Program-made: the position numbers and the translations under genes
Part shown: positions 32,996 through 42,640 of the stretch, in pieces
Layout of the letters: the number at the start of each line of letters is the position of its first letter
How positions within the stretch are numbered: the first letter of the stretch is position 1
Notes under the pieces: generated by a model
The model's database searches: none
Told to the model about the DNA's origin: nothing
What the model saw: the letters and a program-made list of their open reading frames with translations, nothing else
NCBI GenBank assembly: GCA_014359885.1
Contig: JACIYN010000019.1
Coordinates: 1 to 64,000, forward strand
DNA length: 64,000 nt
DNA from: Desulfacinum sp.
Lineage (GTDB): Bacteria > Desulfobacterota > Syntrophobacteria > Syntrophobacterales > DSM-9756
Direction of reading: 5' to 3'

Positions 32996-33541
32996 TCAGG
33001 GTCCGCCCTGGTGCATCATGGGCGGATGTCCCACCAGGGAAAAGAAGAAGGCCAGGAGAACGGTCTGCACCAGCCAGCCGATGAGGCACACGCCCACGGC
33101 CCGCCACGTGCTCCGGTAGTCCAGGGCCTGGCGCACGGCGATGACCATGGCCCAGAGCATCCAGAGGCCGGCCGCCAGAAAGACGATGTTTCGGAGAAAG
33201 GGGAGGACTCCCAGGATGCGGATGAGGCCCGGCGCGCTGGAAAAGCCGATGGTCCGGAGAAGTTCTCCCAGATCCGCCCGGGTCTGAGGTTCCGGGAGGA
33301 GCTTGGTGCCGATGAGATAGGTGAGGGACGCCCAAACGATCCAGCCTGCAAGGGCGATGAGGGTGAGCAGCACCAGTCCTTGGAGGCCTCCCTGGCTCAT
33401 GTTGCCCAGGCCGGCGGCCGCGCTGGAAAGAACCACCACGGTCAGGGCCTGGCCCGTGGCCGTCCTGTCCGCTTCCACCTCCTCGTAGAGGCTCACGTCC
33501 AATTTCGCCGCTCGAATCATCCGTTGGATCAACCCGTCCAT
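32996..33541 (-). CDS. Yip1-domain membrane protein
   Basis: A 181-residue integral membrane protein with about five helices. It begins MDGLIQRMIRAAKLD and has the Yip1-like features of an N-terminal amphipathic stretch and LPEPQTRADLGELLRTIGFS between helices. GGAGGAGGTGCC gives an excellent start at 33541. First gene of the cluster; likely scaffolds or assists the membrane partners downstream (inference). Confidence 0.8.
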   Translation of the reverse strand: MDGLIQRMIRAAKLDVSLYEEVEADRTATGQALTVVVLSSAAAGLGNMSQGGLQGLVLLTLIALAGWIVWASLTYLIGTKLLPEPQTRADLGELLRTIGFSSAPGLIRILGVLPFLRNIVFLAAGLWMLWAMVIAVRQALDYRSTWRAVGVCLIGWLVQTVLLAFFFSLVGHPPMMHQGGP

Positions 33542-33620
33542 GGCACCTCCTCCGCCCCCATCTCCTCGTCGGGCTCCGCCACCCATCACCCATCACTCTT
33601 CACTCATCACTCGTCACCCA

Positions 33621-35336
33621 TCACTTAATGTAGCCGGCCCGCTCCAGGAAGAGAAGCACCTCCTGGGCCGCCTCGTCGGGAGTCAGTTCCGTGGTGTCGA
33701 TGGTCACCTCCGGGGCTTCCGGGGGTTCGTAGGGGTCGTCGATGCCGGTGAAGCCCTTGATGAGTCCCGCGCGGGCCTTGGCGTAGAGCCCCTTGCGGTC
33801 CCGGCTTTCGCACACTTCCAGGGGGGTGGCCACATGGACTTCCACGAAGCCGCCGTAATTTTCGATGAGCTGGCGGATTTGTCGTCGGGTGGCCGCGTAG
33901 GGGGCGATGGGGGCGCAGATGGCGATTCCGCGGTTCTTGGTGATTTCACTGGCCACAAAGCCGATCCGCCGCACGTTGATGTCCCTGTGTTCCTTGGAAA
34001 AGCCCAGTTCGTTGGAGAGGTTGCGCCGCACGATGTCCCCGTCCAGGAGGGTGACGGGCCGCCCTCCCATTTCCAGAAACCGGGCGTAGAGGATCCGGGC
34101 GATGGTGGACTTTCCGGCTCCGGAAAGGCCGGTGCAGAAGATGGTGAACCCCTGCTTGTGCCGGGGGGGATAGCCCCGCTGGAGCTCTTCGATCACTTCC
34201 GGAAAGGTGAACCATTCCGGGACCCGTTTTCCTTCGCGCAGCCGCCTGTGGAAGTCGTCCAGGGCCAGCGAGCGCACGGTGGACTCGGGCGGCACCTCGC
34301 CGGCCGGCATGTAGGCGTCTTCTTCCATGACGTACACCATTTCTTCGAAGGGAATGATCCCGATGCCCAGTTCCTCCTGAAAGGCCGTGGCCAGTTCCAT
34401 GGCGGCTTCCGGGGGGTAGAACGGCGTTCCGTCGGGCCGTCGGCCCGGGCTCGCGTGGTCCCGGCCCACGATGAAGTGGGTGCATCCGTAGTTCTTCCGG
34501 ATGATGGCATGGAGCAGGGCCTCCCTGGGGCCCGCCATGCGCATGGCCAGGGGCAGGAGGCTCAGGAGCATCATGTTGGGCGGGTAGTAGCGGCTCACGG
34601 CCTGGTAACATCGGATACGGGTGTAGTAGTCGATGTCTCCCGGCCGGGCGCGCCGCGCCACGGGGTGGAGCAGCAGGTTGGCCTTGGCCTGATCCATGGC
34701 CCGGAGGGTCATTTCGAACTGGGCCCGGTGGAGCGGGTTTCGGGTCTGAAAACCCACGATCCGGCGCCATCCCAGCTTCCTGAAGAGCGCCCGCATTTCG
34801 GGGGGGGTGTGGCGCAGGCGCTTGAAGGCGAAGTGCAGGGGCAGTTGCACCCCTTCCAGGGTGCCTCCCACGTAATGGGTTCCCGCGTGGTGAAAGAGGG
34901 TGTCCACGCCGGGATGGGCCGTGTCCGTGGTGCCGTAGACGCATTGCGCTTCGCGGGCCTTGTCCATGGGCCAGATGTCTTCCACGTGCAAAACGGCCAC
35001 CATGAACCCTTCCGCGTCCCGAAGCGCCACGGATTGACCCGGTTCCAGTCCGCGGGCGTCGGCTTCCGTCACGTCCAGGCAGACCGGCAGGGGCCAGAGG
35101 GTGCCGTCCTGGAGGCGCATGCGGTCCAGGACCGATTCGTAGTCCGCGCTGGTCATGAAGCCGCGGAGCGGTGAGAAAGCCCCGTTGAGGATGAGCTCCA
35201 GATCCGCCAGATGCCGCCCGTTCAGGGTCAGGCTGGGAATGCCCCGGCTCAGGTCCTTGAGAACCTGGGCCCTGTCTTCATCCACCACCAGATCGACGAG
35301 TGAACCGCCGTGTGCGTCCCAGCTGAAATCGGTCAT
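33621..35336 (-). CDS. Bifunctional sulfate adenylyltransferase / APS kinase
   Basis: A 571-residue fusion. Residues 1-390 are ATP sulfurylase, with QTRNPLHRAQ and VGRDHASPG forming the nucleotide site. Residues about 395-571 are APS kinase with P-loop GLSGAGKST, LLDGD and a C-terminal KGLYAKARAG loop. Together they make APS and then PAPS from sulfate and ATP. Dissimilatory reducers need only APS, so this fusion points to an additional sulfation or assimilation role. GGGAGAAGGG precedes the ATG. The open frame extends upstream to 37007 only as a shadow of the kinase gene. Confidence 0.94.
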   Translation of the reverse strand: MTDFSWDAHGGSLVDLVVDEDRAQVLKDLSRGIPSLTLNGRHLADLELILNGAFSPLRGFMTSADYESVLDRMRLQDGTLWPLPVCLDVTEADARGLEPGQSVALRDAEGFMVAVLHVEDIWPMDKAREAQCVYGTTDTAHPGVDTLFHHAGTHYVGGTLEGVQLPLHFAFKRLRHTPPEMRALFRKLGWRRIVGFQTRNPLHRAQFEMTLRAMDQAKANLLLHPVARRARPGDIDYYTRIRCYQAVSRYYPPNMMLLSLLPLAMRMAGPREALLHAIIRKNYGCTHFIVGRDHASPGRRPDGTPFYPPEAAMELATAFQEELGIGIIPFEEMVYVMEEDAYMPAGEVPPESTVRSLALDDFHRRLREGKRVPEWFTFPEVIEELQRGYPPRHKQGFTIFCTGLSGAGKSTIARILYARFLEMGGRPVTLLDGDIVRRNLSNELGFSKEHRDINVRRIGFVASEITKNRGIAICAPIAPYAATRRQIRQLIENYGGFVEVHVATPLEVCESRDRKGLYAKARAGLIKGFTGIDDPYEPPEAPEVTIDTTELTPDEAAQEVLLFLERAGYIK

Positions 35337-35428
35337 GGGGTCCCTTCTCCCTTTTCTTGTGCTCAGATCAGGACGAGATGCCGGTATTCCGAATCCTTGG
35401 GGGAAGCCGTTGCGGCACGATGTGCATC

Positions 35429-38400
35429 CTACAATAGAGAAACGGCCGGCGGGTTGCAAGGCCGGGCGGCGGATTGGTCCATCACAGCGCGCAGCGTCTC
35501 GGCCAGTTCTCCCATGGTGGTGGGCTTGGCGAGCCAGGCGATGCCGCCTCGGCGCAGCATCTCGCGGGCCTGCCGATCCAGGGGATAACCGGTGACCACC
35601 ACGATGGGAAAGGCGGGGTCCTGCGCCCGCACGGCTTCGATGAGTTCCCGTCCCCCCATGTCGGGCATGACCATGTCGGTGACCAGGGCGTCCACGCGGG
35701 CTCCACCGCTGCGGAGAACCTCCAGGGCTTCCCGTCCGTTGGCGGCGGTGAGGACCGTGTAACCCAGGGCTTCCAGGATCTCCCGGGTGATGAGAAGCAC
35801 CTGGGGCTCGTCTTCCACCAAAAGAACCACTTCGCCCACCGCGCCGTGGTCTTCCACGGAATCGGCCGGTGAAGTCGTGGTTTCCTCCGACGGTCTCCTC
35901 AGGGCCGGCAGGTACACGGTAAAGAGCGTACCCTGCCCCTGGGAGCTTTCCACGGTCACATGGCCGCCGTGCTGCTTCACGATGCCGTAGACCTGGGACA
36001 GGCCGAGGCCCGTACCCTTGCCCACTTCCTTCGTGGTGAAGAAGGGCTCGAAGACGTGGGGCAGGTGCTCCTTGGCGATCCCCGTTCCCGTGTCCTGGAA
36101 AGAAATCCGGATCCAGCGGCCCGGCATCATGCCTTCCAAAGGCGCTTGTCCCGGTGCGCTCACTTCGATCCGCTCCAGGCCGACCCGGAACGTGCCGCCT
36201 TGCGGCATGGCGTCCCGGGCGTTCAGGGCCATGTTGGTCACGATCTGCTGGATCTGCGTGGGATCCGCCTCCACCATGTATTCGCTCCCGTCGTCCTGGA
36301 AGCGGATCGAAACGTTCTCTTCGATGGTGCGCTCCAGGATCTTCAGGGTTTCCTTGACGAGGGGCTTCAGGTCCAGGGGGCCTTTCCGGCTGATGGATTC
36401 GCGGCTGAAGTCGAGGATCTGCTGGATCAGGTGGGCGGCCCGCTGCCCCTGGTTCACGATGGTGTCCAGGCCATGGGCCACCTGGGGGGGGACGCCCTTC
36501 AGCTGGAGGACCTGGGCCTGCATCATGATCCCCATGAGCAGGTTGTTGAAGTCGTGGGCGATACCCGCGGCCAGCTGGCCCACGGCCGCCAGCCGATCCT
36601 GCTGGCGGATCTGGTTTTCCACGCGCCGCTCCTCGGTCACATCCTGGATGGTCAGGACATGCAGGGGCTGTTTGCGGCTGAAGAGATGGCGCACGTGGAT
36701 TTCGTAAACGGCTCCCGTGGAGGAAGAGATTTCCAGCGGCAGCCTCTCGTCGCACCGGTCCAGGAGGGCCTGGAGGGCCAGGGGGCCCGTGTCGGGAAGG
36801 GCCGAATCCGCGACTCCCATGTCTTCCAGGTAGGCCAGGCCGGTCTTGTTGGACAATCGGACCGATCCCGCCCCGTCGAAAAGAACCACTCCCTGGGGAA
36901 GGTTTTCCAGAAGATCCTGCAGGCGCTCTTCCTCGGCGTGCAGGAGGGAGTAGAGCCGGTGGAGGGACTCCCCGATCTGCCGGCCCATGAGGGAGACAAA
37001 ATGCCACTCCTCCCGGCTGAACGGCTGGGTGTTGCGCCTTCCCACCGCCAGATGGCCCAGCACCTGCCGGTCGGCCATGAGCGGAACGCGGCAGACGCTG
37101 TGGAGGGCGCAGATGGCTCCCTGCCGGTCCGGGTCCGCGGGGGCGGCCAGTTCCACGACGGATGTTTCCTGGCTTTCCTCAGGGTGCAGGCCGGGGAAGA
37201 TCTGTTCCAGGACCTCGGATCGAAATTCCGGCGCAAGGGGCTGTGTGTTCAGCAGATAAAGACAGCGGGTTCCGTTCTTTTCCAAGCTCAGGCCCGCCAC
37301 GTCCACCTGCAGCACGCGGCGAAGCATGGAAAAAACCAGGGAGGCGAAGGTTTCTTCGTCGGTCACGAAACCCATCTCCTTGGAGAAGGTGTAGAGGGTT
37401 TCCAGTTCCCGGGTGCGCTTTTGCACCTTCTTGTCCAAGGTTTCCGCCAGATTATGAAGCTCCCTGGTCCTGGCGTGCAGGTCCGCCTGGATGAGCGACC
37501 GGGTGAAAAGCTCCCCCGCCTGGGCGGCGAACACCATCTCATCCGGTTCCCACTTTCTTTCCGCGCGGCCGTCTTCCAGCATCAGGTAGCCGAAAAGGCC
37601 GCCGTCCTGGCGGATGGGTACCAGCACCAGGGTTTTGACGCCCCGGGGATGCATGTAGGCCTCCGGAAACGAACCGGGATCGGACGGGGCGGAAGCGTCC
37701 CCGAAATGGAAGATCCTGGAAAGAACCCGCCCTTCCCGGCGGATCAGGTCGGGTTGGGAGGAAAGATCCAGCGGGGCCTCTTCCGCGCACGCTTCCGTTT
37801 CACCGGATCCGCAAAGACACACCAGCCGGGAACCTTCCAGGCGCCAGACGAGGGCCCTGCTGACCTCCAAGGTCTTCGCCGTGACCCTGCAGATGAATTC
37901 CTGGGCCTCCAGGATGCGCCCTTCGATCAGGGCCGGATGGGTGGACATCTCGTAGATGGCCTGCTGGAACGCCTGGGATCTGTGGATCTGGCGGATCCGC
38001 CTTCGGCTCGTGGCCTTCTGCAAGGCCCGCATCTTGGTGTAGTAACGGACCAGATCGGCCAGTTCCTTGAAAGTGACGGCGGGCCCCGGCGATTCCCGCC
38101 CGCCTTCGCCATCCCGGGCGGCGCTGCGCATTTCCCCGATCAGGTACTCCAAGGGCTCGGCGATCCTGCGACGGATGCGCCCCAGGAGGGAGGAGCTCAT
38201 GAGCGCCAGGAACAAGACGGCCACGAGGGTCACGGCCGAGATCACAACCACGGGATAGTAGAGTTCGCGGACGGGACCGTAGACCATGACCTTCCAGCGG
38301 AAGGGGGGGACTTCCGCCAGAGCCCCCTGCATCAGGATCCCCTTGTCCTCGTAAATGCAGGTGGTCTTGTCTCGGGCGTCTCGGAGCAGGGGCTTCAGGA

Positions 38401-39052
38401 ACAGGAGGTTTGCCTGGTTGCGGCTCACCTTGGGATCCGGGTGGGCCAGGGGATTTCCCAATCGGTCCACCACGAAGGCCTTTTGCGAGGATGCCCGGTT
38501 GTTGAGAGCCGCCAGCGATTCTTCCAGCCCCTTGAGATCCAGATCCCCGGCCACGTATCCGCCCGCGGGGATCGGCCGAAGAAGCCGTACGGTCAAATGG
38601 CCGCTCCGGGGCGACAGAAAGGGCAGAGACACTTGCACTCCCTGGGATTTTTCGGAGCTGTCCCGGCCGGGAAAGGATTGGGCCTCAAGGAACGGAACAT
38701 AATGGGGCGTTGAAAAGACCAATCGGCCGGCGGGATCCAGGATGTAGAGGGCCTCAAAGCCGCCGAAATCCTTCCAGGACGTTTCCACATGGGGGATGAC
38801 CTGTTCCCAGGGGGACTGGGAAAGGATTTTCGACAGGCCCACGAGGCGGCGGGCGGCGGCATCCAGATAAGTGGCCGTGTCGGATGCCAGCGATTGAGCC
38901 AGGAGCCTCTGGTTTTCTTCGATCTGGTGCTTTTGAAAGACGGCCAGGCCGCCGCCGGCCACCAGCACCAGGAGGGCCGCCGGGAGAAAGAAGGCTCCGA
39001 AGAGAAGACGCCGAAAGAGCGCCCGAAGGGATGGAACGGATCGGGACGGCAT
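35429..39052 (-). CDS. Large hybrid sensor histidine kinase
   Basis: A 1207-residue inner-membrane kinase. Two helices (about 16-40 and 266-290) flank a periplasmic Cache-like sensor. Two GAF-like domains (about 395-540 and 575-730) are joined by a coiled coil, then a PAS-like domain (about 735-840), the phosphoacceptor helix GIAHDFNNL, the ATPase domain (DTGTGI, GKGTGLGLSQVYGI), and a C-terminal receiver with VTDMVMPDMGG. The lack of an output domain suggests signalling through another regulator. Sat-cysC starts 92 bp downstream on the same strand. Confidence 0.92.
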   Translation of the reverse strand: MPSRSVPSLRALFRRLLFGAFFLPAALLVLVAGGGLAVFQKHQIEENQRLLAQSLASDTATYLDAAARRLVGLSKILSQSPWEQVIPHVETSWKDFGGFEALYILDPAGRLVFSTPHYVPFLEAQSFPGRDSSEKSQGVQVSLPFLSPRSGHLTVRLLRPIPAGGYVAGDLDLKGLEESLAALNNRASSQKAFVVDRLGNPLAHPDPKVSRNQANLLFLKPLLRDARDKTTCIYEDKGILMQGALAEVPPFRWKVMVYGPVRELYYPVVVISAVTLVAVLFLALMSSSLLGRIRRRIAEPLEYLIGEMRSAARDGEGGRESPGPAVTFKELADLVRYYTKMRALQKATSRRRIRQIHRSQAFQQAIYEMSTHPALIEGRILEAQEFICRVTAKTLEVSRALVWRLEGSRLVCLCGSGETEACAEEAPLDLSSQPDLIRREGRVLSRIFHFGDASAPSDPGSFPEAYMHPRGVKTLVLVPIRQDGGLFGYLMLEDGRAERKWEPDEMVFAAQAGELFTRSLIQADLHARTRELHNLAETLDKKVQKRTRELETLYTFSKEMGFVTDEETFASLVFSMLRRVLQVDVAGLSLEKNGTRCLYLLNTQPLAPEFRSEVLEQIFPGLHPEESQETSVVELAAPADPDRQGAICALHSVCRVPLMADRQVLGHLAVGRRNTQPFSREEWHFVSLMGRQIGESLHRLYSLLHAEEERLQDLLENLPQGVVLFDGAGSVRLSNKTGLAYLEDMGVADSALPDTGPLALQALLDRCDERLPLEISSSTGAVYEIHVRHLFSRKQPLHVLTIQDVTEERRVENQIRQQDRLAAVGQLAAGIAHDFNNLLMGIMMQAQVLQLKGVPPQVAHGLDTIVNQGQRAAHLIQQILDFSRESISRKGPLDLKPLVKETLKILERTIEENVSIRFQDDGSEYMVEADPTQIQQIVTNMALNARDAMPQGGTFRVGLERIEVSAPGQAPLEGMMPGRWIRISFQDTGTGIAKEHLPHVFEPFFTTKEVGKGTGLGLSQVYGIVKQHGGHVTVESSQGQGTLFTVYLPALRRPSEETTTSPADSVEDHGAVGEVVLLVEDEPQVLLITREILEALGYTVLTAANGREALEVLRSGGARVDALVTDMVMPDMGGRELIEAVRAQDPAFPIVVVTGYPLDRQAREMLRRGGIAWLAKPTTMGELAETLRAVMDQSAARPCNPPAVSLL

Positions 39053-39183
39053 GATGGGCGAATGGACCTCCTCTTACGCAAACAAAAAGCCGATCCGCGG
39101 TCTTGTCGCCGACTGGGATCAGCCTCTTGGTTCTTCCCGAATCCCTACGGGGATCCGGGCGGACAAAAAAGTCTACCGCAACA

Positions 39184-40605
39184 CTATAGTTCGGTCGATG
39201 GGGCTTCGGACTTGAACGTTTTTTGGGCTTTCCTGAATTGGGCCCGGGCCGTCTGGGCCAGCCGCTTGAGATCCTGGAGGTCTTCCAGGGTGAAGTCCGG
39301 GCGGCGGCAGGCGAAAAAGGTGTTGTTGTGAGTCAGGGGTTCCGTTTCGATGGGGAAAGGGCTTTGCCGGACCGCCTGGTTCCAGGCCGCCGTTCCGGGA
39401 ATGGGGGAATACTCGGCCAGGTAGGGCAGAGCTCCCGCCCGGCGCACCGTCTCGACGGCTTCGGCCACCTCCTCCACCGTCTGATCCGGCAGACCACACA
39501 GAAGGTAGGCTCCGATCTGTTCACTTGCAAAGCCCGCCTGCAGGAGATTTTCCACCGCCAGCTGGAACATCTCCACTTCCAGCTTGCCTCCCCAGGCCTT
39601 CTGCTTGTCCGGCCGGGTGGTTTCCAGGCCCAGCCGCAGGGTGGTGAAGCCGCTCTCGTACAGGAAGCGGCAGAGGTCCGGGTCGGTGAGAGCGCGGATG
39701 TGCAGGGCGTTGGGGGTGTGGAAGCGGAAGGTGCGGCCTTCCCCTCGGAGCCGCTCCAGCGCCGGGCGGAGTCCCGGGTTTCCCAGCAGCAGCGCGTCGT
39801 CGTAGAAGGCGAAGTCCCGGACGCCGGTTCGCTCATGAACCTGCAGGATCTGGCCTGCCACGGTCTCGGCCGGAAACGCAATCCGTTGGGGTTGGAGGCG
39901 CGACGAGGCGCAGTAGGGGCAACGGTAGGGACAGCCGAGGCTTGCGATCACCGGTCCGTAGGTAAGCCGGGGGAGCAGGTCCAGGGCGGGAAGAGGAAAG
40001 TCCGCCGGGGAATCCCACCGGTGACGGTTGGATAGGCGGAAGTTGAGCACGGTTTCCGCCCGGGCGAGGGTCTCGGCCAAGGGTTCCGTGCACACACGAT
40101 CGGCCCCGCTGGTCCTTCGGGCATGTTCCGGGCACAATCGGGCGTAGATGCCCCCAAGCCACACGGGACTTTTCGGGAAGACGTCGTTCAAATGGGCGAT
40201 GGTTTCCGCCACCCCCGGGTACCAGTAGGTCATGGCACTGGTGACGCAGATGAGATCGGGGCGGGGAAGGGGCTGGAGCTTCTTCCGGAAGCTTTCCGGA
40301 TGGATCCCGTAGCGGTAGAAGGTGCGCGAAAGGCCTTGGAGCGGTTCCGGCGTGGGGATGGGCATCTTGGGATATTTCCCGGTTCCGTACTTCCGGTCGC
40401 CGCCGGGCAGCACGTCGGGGCGCTCCGCCGTTTCCGGGTCGTGCCGGTCCAGGCAGTCCACCAGGGCCACCCGGCAGCCGCCTTCCCGAAAGAGGGCGGC
40501 CAGGAAGAGAAGCCCCAGGGGCTTGGCCCACAGATCGTAGGCGGCAAAGTCCGTGATCCACGGATTGACGAAGAGCAGGAAGGGCGGTTCAAAACGGCGC
40601 GACAT
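39184..40605 (-). CDS. Radical SAM protein of the B12-binding-domain type
   Basis: A 473-residue enzyme. The first 190 residues resemble a degenerate B12-binding domain (FVNPWITDFAAYDLWAKPLG, then an HxxG-free region). The radical SAM core has the cluster motif CPYRCPYC after IASLG, then FYDDALL, LHIRALTDPDL and GLETTRP. The last part includes YLLCGLPDQTVEEV and SPIPGTAAW. Relatives modify lipids, RNA or natural products; substrate unknown. GAGGAGG lies about ten bases before the ATG. Stands alone between repeat-filled spacers. Confidence 0.88.
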   Translation of the reverse strand: MSRRFEPPFLLFVNPWITDFAAYDLWAKPLGLLFLAALFREGGCRVALVDCLDRHDPETAERPDVLPGGDRKYGTGKYPKMPIPTPEPLQGLSRTFYRYGIHPESFRKKLQPLPRPDLICVTSAMTYWYPGVAETIAHLNDVFPKSPVWLGGIYARLCPEHARRTSGADRVCTEPLAETLARAETVLNFRLSNRHRWDSPADFPLPALDLLPRLTYGPVIASLGCPYRCPYCASSRLQPQRIAFPAETVAGQILQVHERTGVRDFAFYDDALLLGNPGLRPALERLRGEGRTFRFHTPNALHIRALTDPDLCRFLYESGFTTLRLGLETTRPDKQKAWGGKLEVEMFQLAVENLLQAGFASEQIGAYLLCGLPDQTVEEVAEAVETVRRAGALPYLAEYSPIPGTAAWNQAVRQSPFPIETEPLTHNNTFFACRRPDFTLEDLQDLKRLAQTARAQFRKAQKTFKSEAPSTEL

Positions 40606-41382
40606 GAAGGGGGTGATCCTCCTCTCCAGGATCCTGTCCGGAAACGTTCCGGATGACCGCTTTTCCCGTAGCGCAGCCCTTCAGGGCTGCGGAAGAACCT
40701 CCGGGCGCTGGATGGATCCTCGCGTATTTTCTGTCGCTTCATGGGTTTACGACGGCCCTTTTCCGCGGGGCTAAAGCCCCGCGGCCACGAGGAGGACCCA
40801 AATCCCTCGGCCTTGTAAGTCGGAGAGCCATTGTGGGACAAGCCTTTAGGAGCTTGCCAACGGGCCGTAGGGGCGAATGATCATTCGCCCCTACAGGCCG
40901 CACGCGAACGCAACGAGGTCGCGTTTCACCGTAACGCTCATGGCGAGGCGCCCCACCCCGCACGGATGAGAGAGCCTGCAACGGTGGAGTGTCCGTCCTG
41001 TGGGAGCGCCGCAAGGCGCGATGGGCTCATGGCCGCACCGGCCATGGGCCGGCCATGCGTTTCGCGGCTTTCGCTCCTCCCACGTCTTGCTTATTTCCCT
41101 TGGCGTTCATTCGCATTCCTTGGCGGTTTTCTTTCCTATTCACGATCTTGGCCGTCCCTTTTCCGGTCCCTATCCTGCTGACTCCCATTGGCTGGGGTTC
41201 ATTCGCCCCGACGGGCTGGGCTACGATGTCAGCGGGCCCACGGCGCTTGGCAGCGCCTTTGCCGCCCCCTCGCACCGTAGCCGTTGGAAATTTTCCGGCA
41301 AAAGGAATTGCCAACCGAACCGTCGCTTCTATATCCTGACCGGCGATTCAGGTCAAAGCGGGCGCGGATGGAAGGAGGAAAA
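40606..41382. other. 777-bp repeat-rich spacer
   Basis: No convincing gene. Palindromes: GCAGCCCTTCAGGGCTGC (40673-40690), CCGCGGGGCTAAAGCCCCGC (from 40763) and GTAGGGGCGAATGA / TCATTCGCCCCTAC (40867-40894). After the last one CTACAGGCCG and AACGAGGTCGCGTTTCA recur almost unchanged after the palindrome at 42509. Open frames on both strands here have low-complexity, basic translations. Confidence 0.6.
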
Positions 41383-41832
41383 ATGCGGGCGGTGGTGCAA
41401 CGGGTCTCCCGGGCATCGGTGGAAGTGGACGGAGAAACCGTGGGGGCGATCCATGGGGGGCTTCTGGTGCTGGTGGGCGTGGGACGGGAAGACACCCATC
41501 AGGATGCCCTCTATCTGGCCGACAAGATCGTGAACCTTCGCATCTTTCCGGATGATGAGGGGAAACTCAACCGGTCCGTGCTGGATATCAGCGGCGGCGT
41601 TCTGGCCGTCTCCCAGTTCACCCTCTGGGGCGACTGCCGCAAGGGTCGGCGCCCGTCCTTCGTGGAGGCCGCACCTCCCGATCGGGCCCGGGAGCTGTTC
41701 GAAGCCTTCGTGGCGCGCCTGCGGACCCATCCCATCCCGGTGGCCACGGGCCGCTTCCAGGAAACCATGGCCGTGCACCTCACCAACGACGGCCCGGTGA
41801 CCCTTCTTGTGGACAGCGCCAAGAGGTTCTGA
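41383..41832 (+). CDS. dtd: D-aminoacyl-tRNA deacylase
   Basis: A 149-residue cytoplasmic enzyme that frees tRNA from D-amino acids and from glycine wrongly attached to tRNA-Ala. Starts [15 protein letters not shown]; the active-site motifs are [17 protein letters not shown] and the Gly-cis-Pro-like NDGPVTLL. Normal family length. AAGGAGG precedes the ATG. Followed after 16 bp by the DUF1285 gene. Confidence 0.96.
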   Translation: MRAVVQRVSRASVEVDGETVGAIHGGLLVLVGVGREDTHQDALYLADKIVNLRIFPDDEGKLNRSVLDISGGVLAVSQFTLWGDCRKGRRPSFVEAAPPDRARELFEAFVARLRTHPIPVATGRFQETMAVHLTNDGPVTLLVDSAKRF

Positions 41833-41848
41833 CGAACGGGAGAAAACC

Positions 41849-42340
41849 ATGAACGCCGAAACCTTCGAGATTCCCCCCGAAGACGTGGGTATCCACGTGG
41901 ATGCGGAAGGCGACTGGTACTACGGAAATCGGCTCATCTTTCGCAAAGAGATCCTGCAGACCTTCTACGAGCATCTGGGCCGCGGAGACGACGGCGGCTA
42001 TTTCCTGGAGTGGCAGGGGAAGCTCCATCCGATCCGGGTGGACGATACGCCGTTTGTGATCACCCGCGTGGACATGGTGAACGATGACGCGGGAACCCAA
42101 CGGATCCGCCTCACCCTGAAACACCTGGATGAGCCGGAATGGCTGGATCCGGAGACGGTGTGGGTCGGCCGGGACAACGTGCTCTACTGCCGGGTTCGGG
42201 ACGGGGCCTTCCCGGCCCGGTTTTCCCGGCCCGCCTATTATCAGATCGCCCAGTGGATCGAGCCGGACGAGGCGGGCGAGGGGTTTTCCCTGCGCGTGGG
42301 GGATCGGACCTACCCCGTCCCCATGAAGGGTCCCGCCTGA
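41849..42340 (+). CDS. DUF1285-like protein
   Basis: A 163-residue soluble protein of unknown function. GDWYYGNRLIFRKEILQTFY, GGYFLEW and RVDDTPFVITRV are reminiscent of DUF1285. Its second half is beta-rich. No cysteine clusters or membrane segments. Probably co-transcribed with dtd. Confidence 0.72.
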   Translation: MNAETFEIPPEDVGIHVDAEGDWYYGNRLIFRKEILQTFYEHLGRGDDGGYFLEWQGKLHPIRVDDTPFVITRVDMVNDDAGTQRIRLTLKHLDEPEWLDPETVWVGRDNVLYCRVRDGAFPARFSRPAYYQIAQWIEPDEAGEGFSLRVGDRTYPVPMKGPA

Positions 42341-42640
42341 CGATCATGGCGAGGCCCGCCACCACGCACGGATGAAGGATTCTCGTCAACGGAAAAGAAT
42401 CATTTGCGTCTATTCGCGTTCATTCGCGGTTTTGTTTCGCGTTAAGCCCCCATCACGGACGGCCCGTGACAACGAAGGATGAATCGCATCTTTGGTAAGC
42501 AGGCCCCTGTAGGGGCGAATGATTATTCGCCCCTACAGGCCGTGCGCACGAGCGGAACGAGGCCGCGTTTCATACAAAACGTAAATCCCGGCGGGTGCGG
42601 CGCCCCGAGCCGCCGCCCCACCGAAAGAAATGGCCTGGTG
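42341..42640. repeat. 300-bp spacer with dispersed repeats
   Basis: Contains GCGTCTATTCGCGTTCATTC (continuing to GCGGTT; 42406-42431), identical over 26 bp to 60331-60356. Also the palindrome 42509-42536 (GTAGGGGCGAATGA / TTATTCGCCCCTAC) followed by CTACAGGCCGTGCGC. No gene seen. Confidence 0.75.

Noticed and set aside
35337-37007. N-terminal extension of the sat-cysC protein
   Set aside because: The frame stays open only because it is a shadow of the kinase gene; ATG 35336 has the ribosome binding site and the family start.
35960-38713. 917-residue plus-strand open frame opposite the hybrid kinase
   Set aside because: It lies wholly over a well-supported kinase gene in high-GC DNA and its translation is His/Gln/Gly-rich without motifs.
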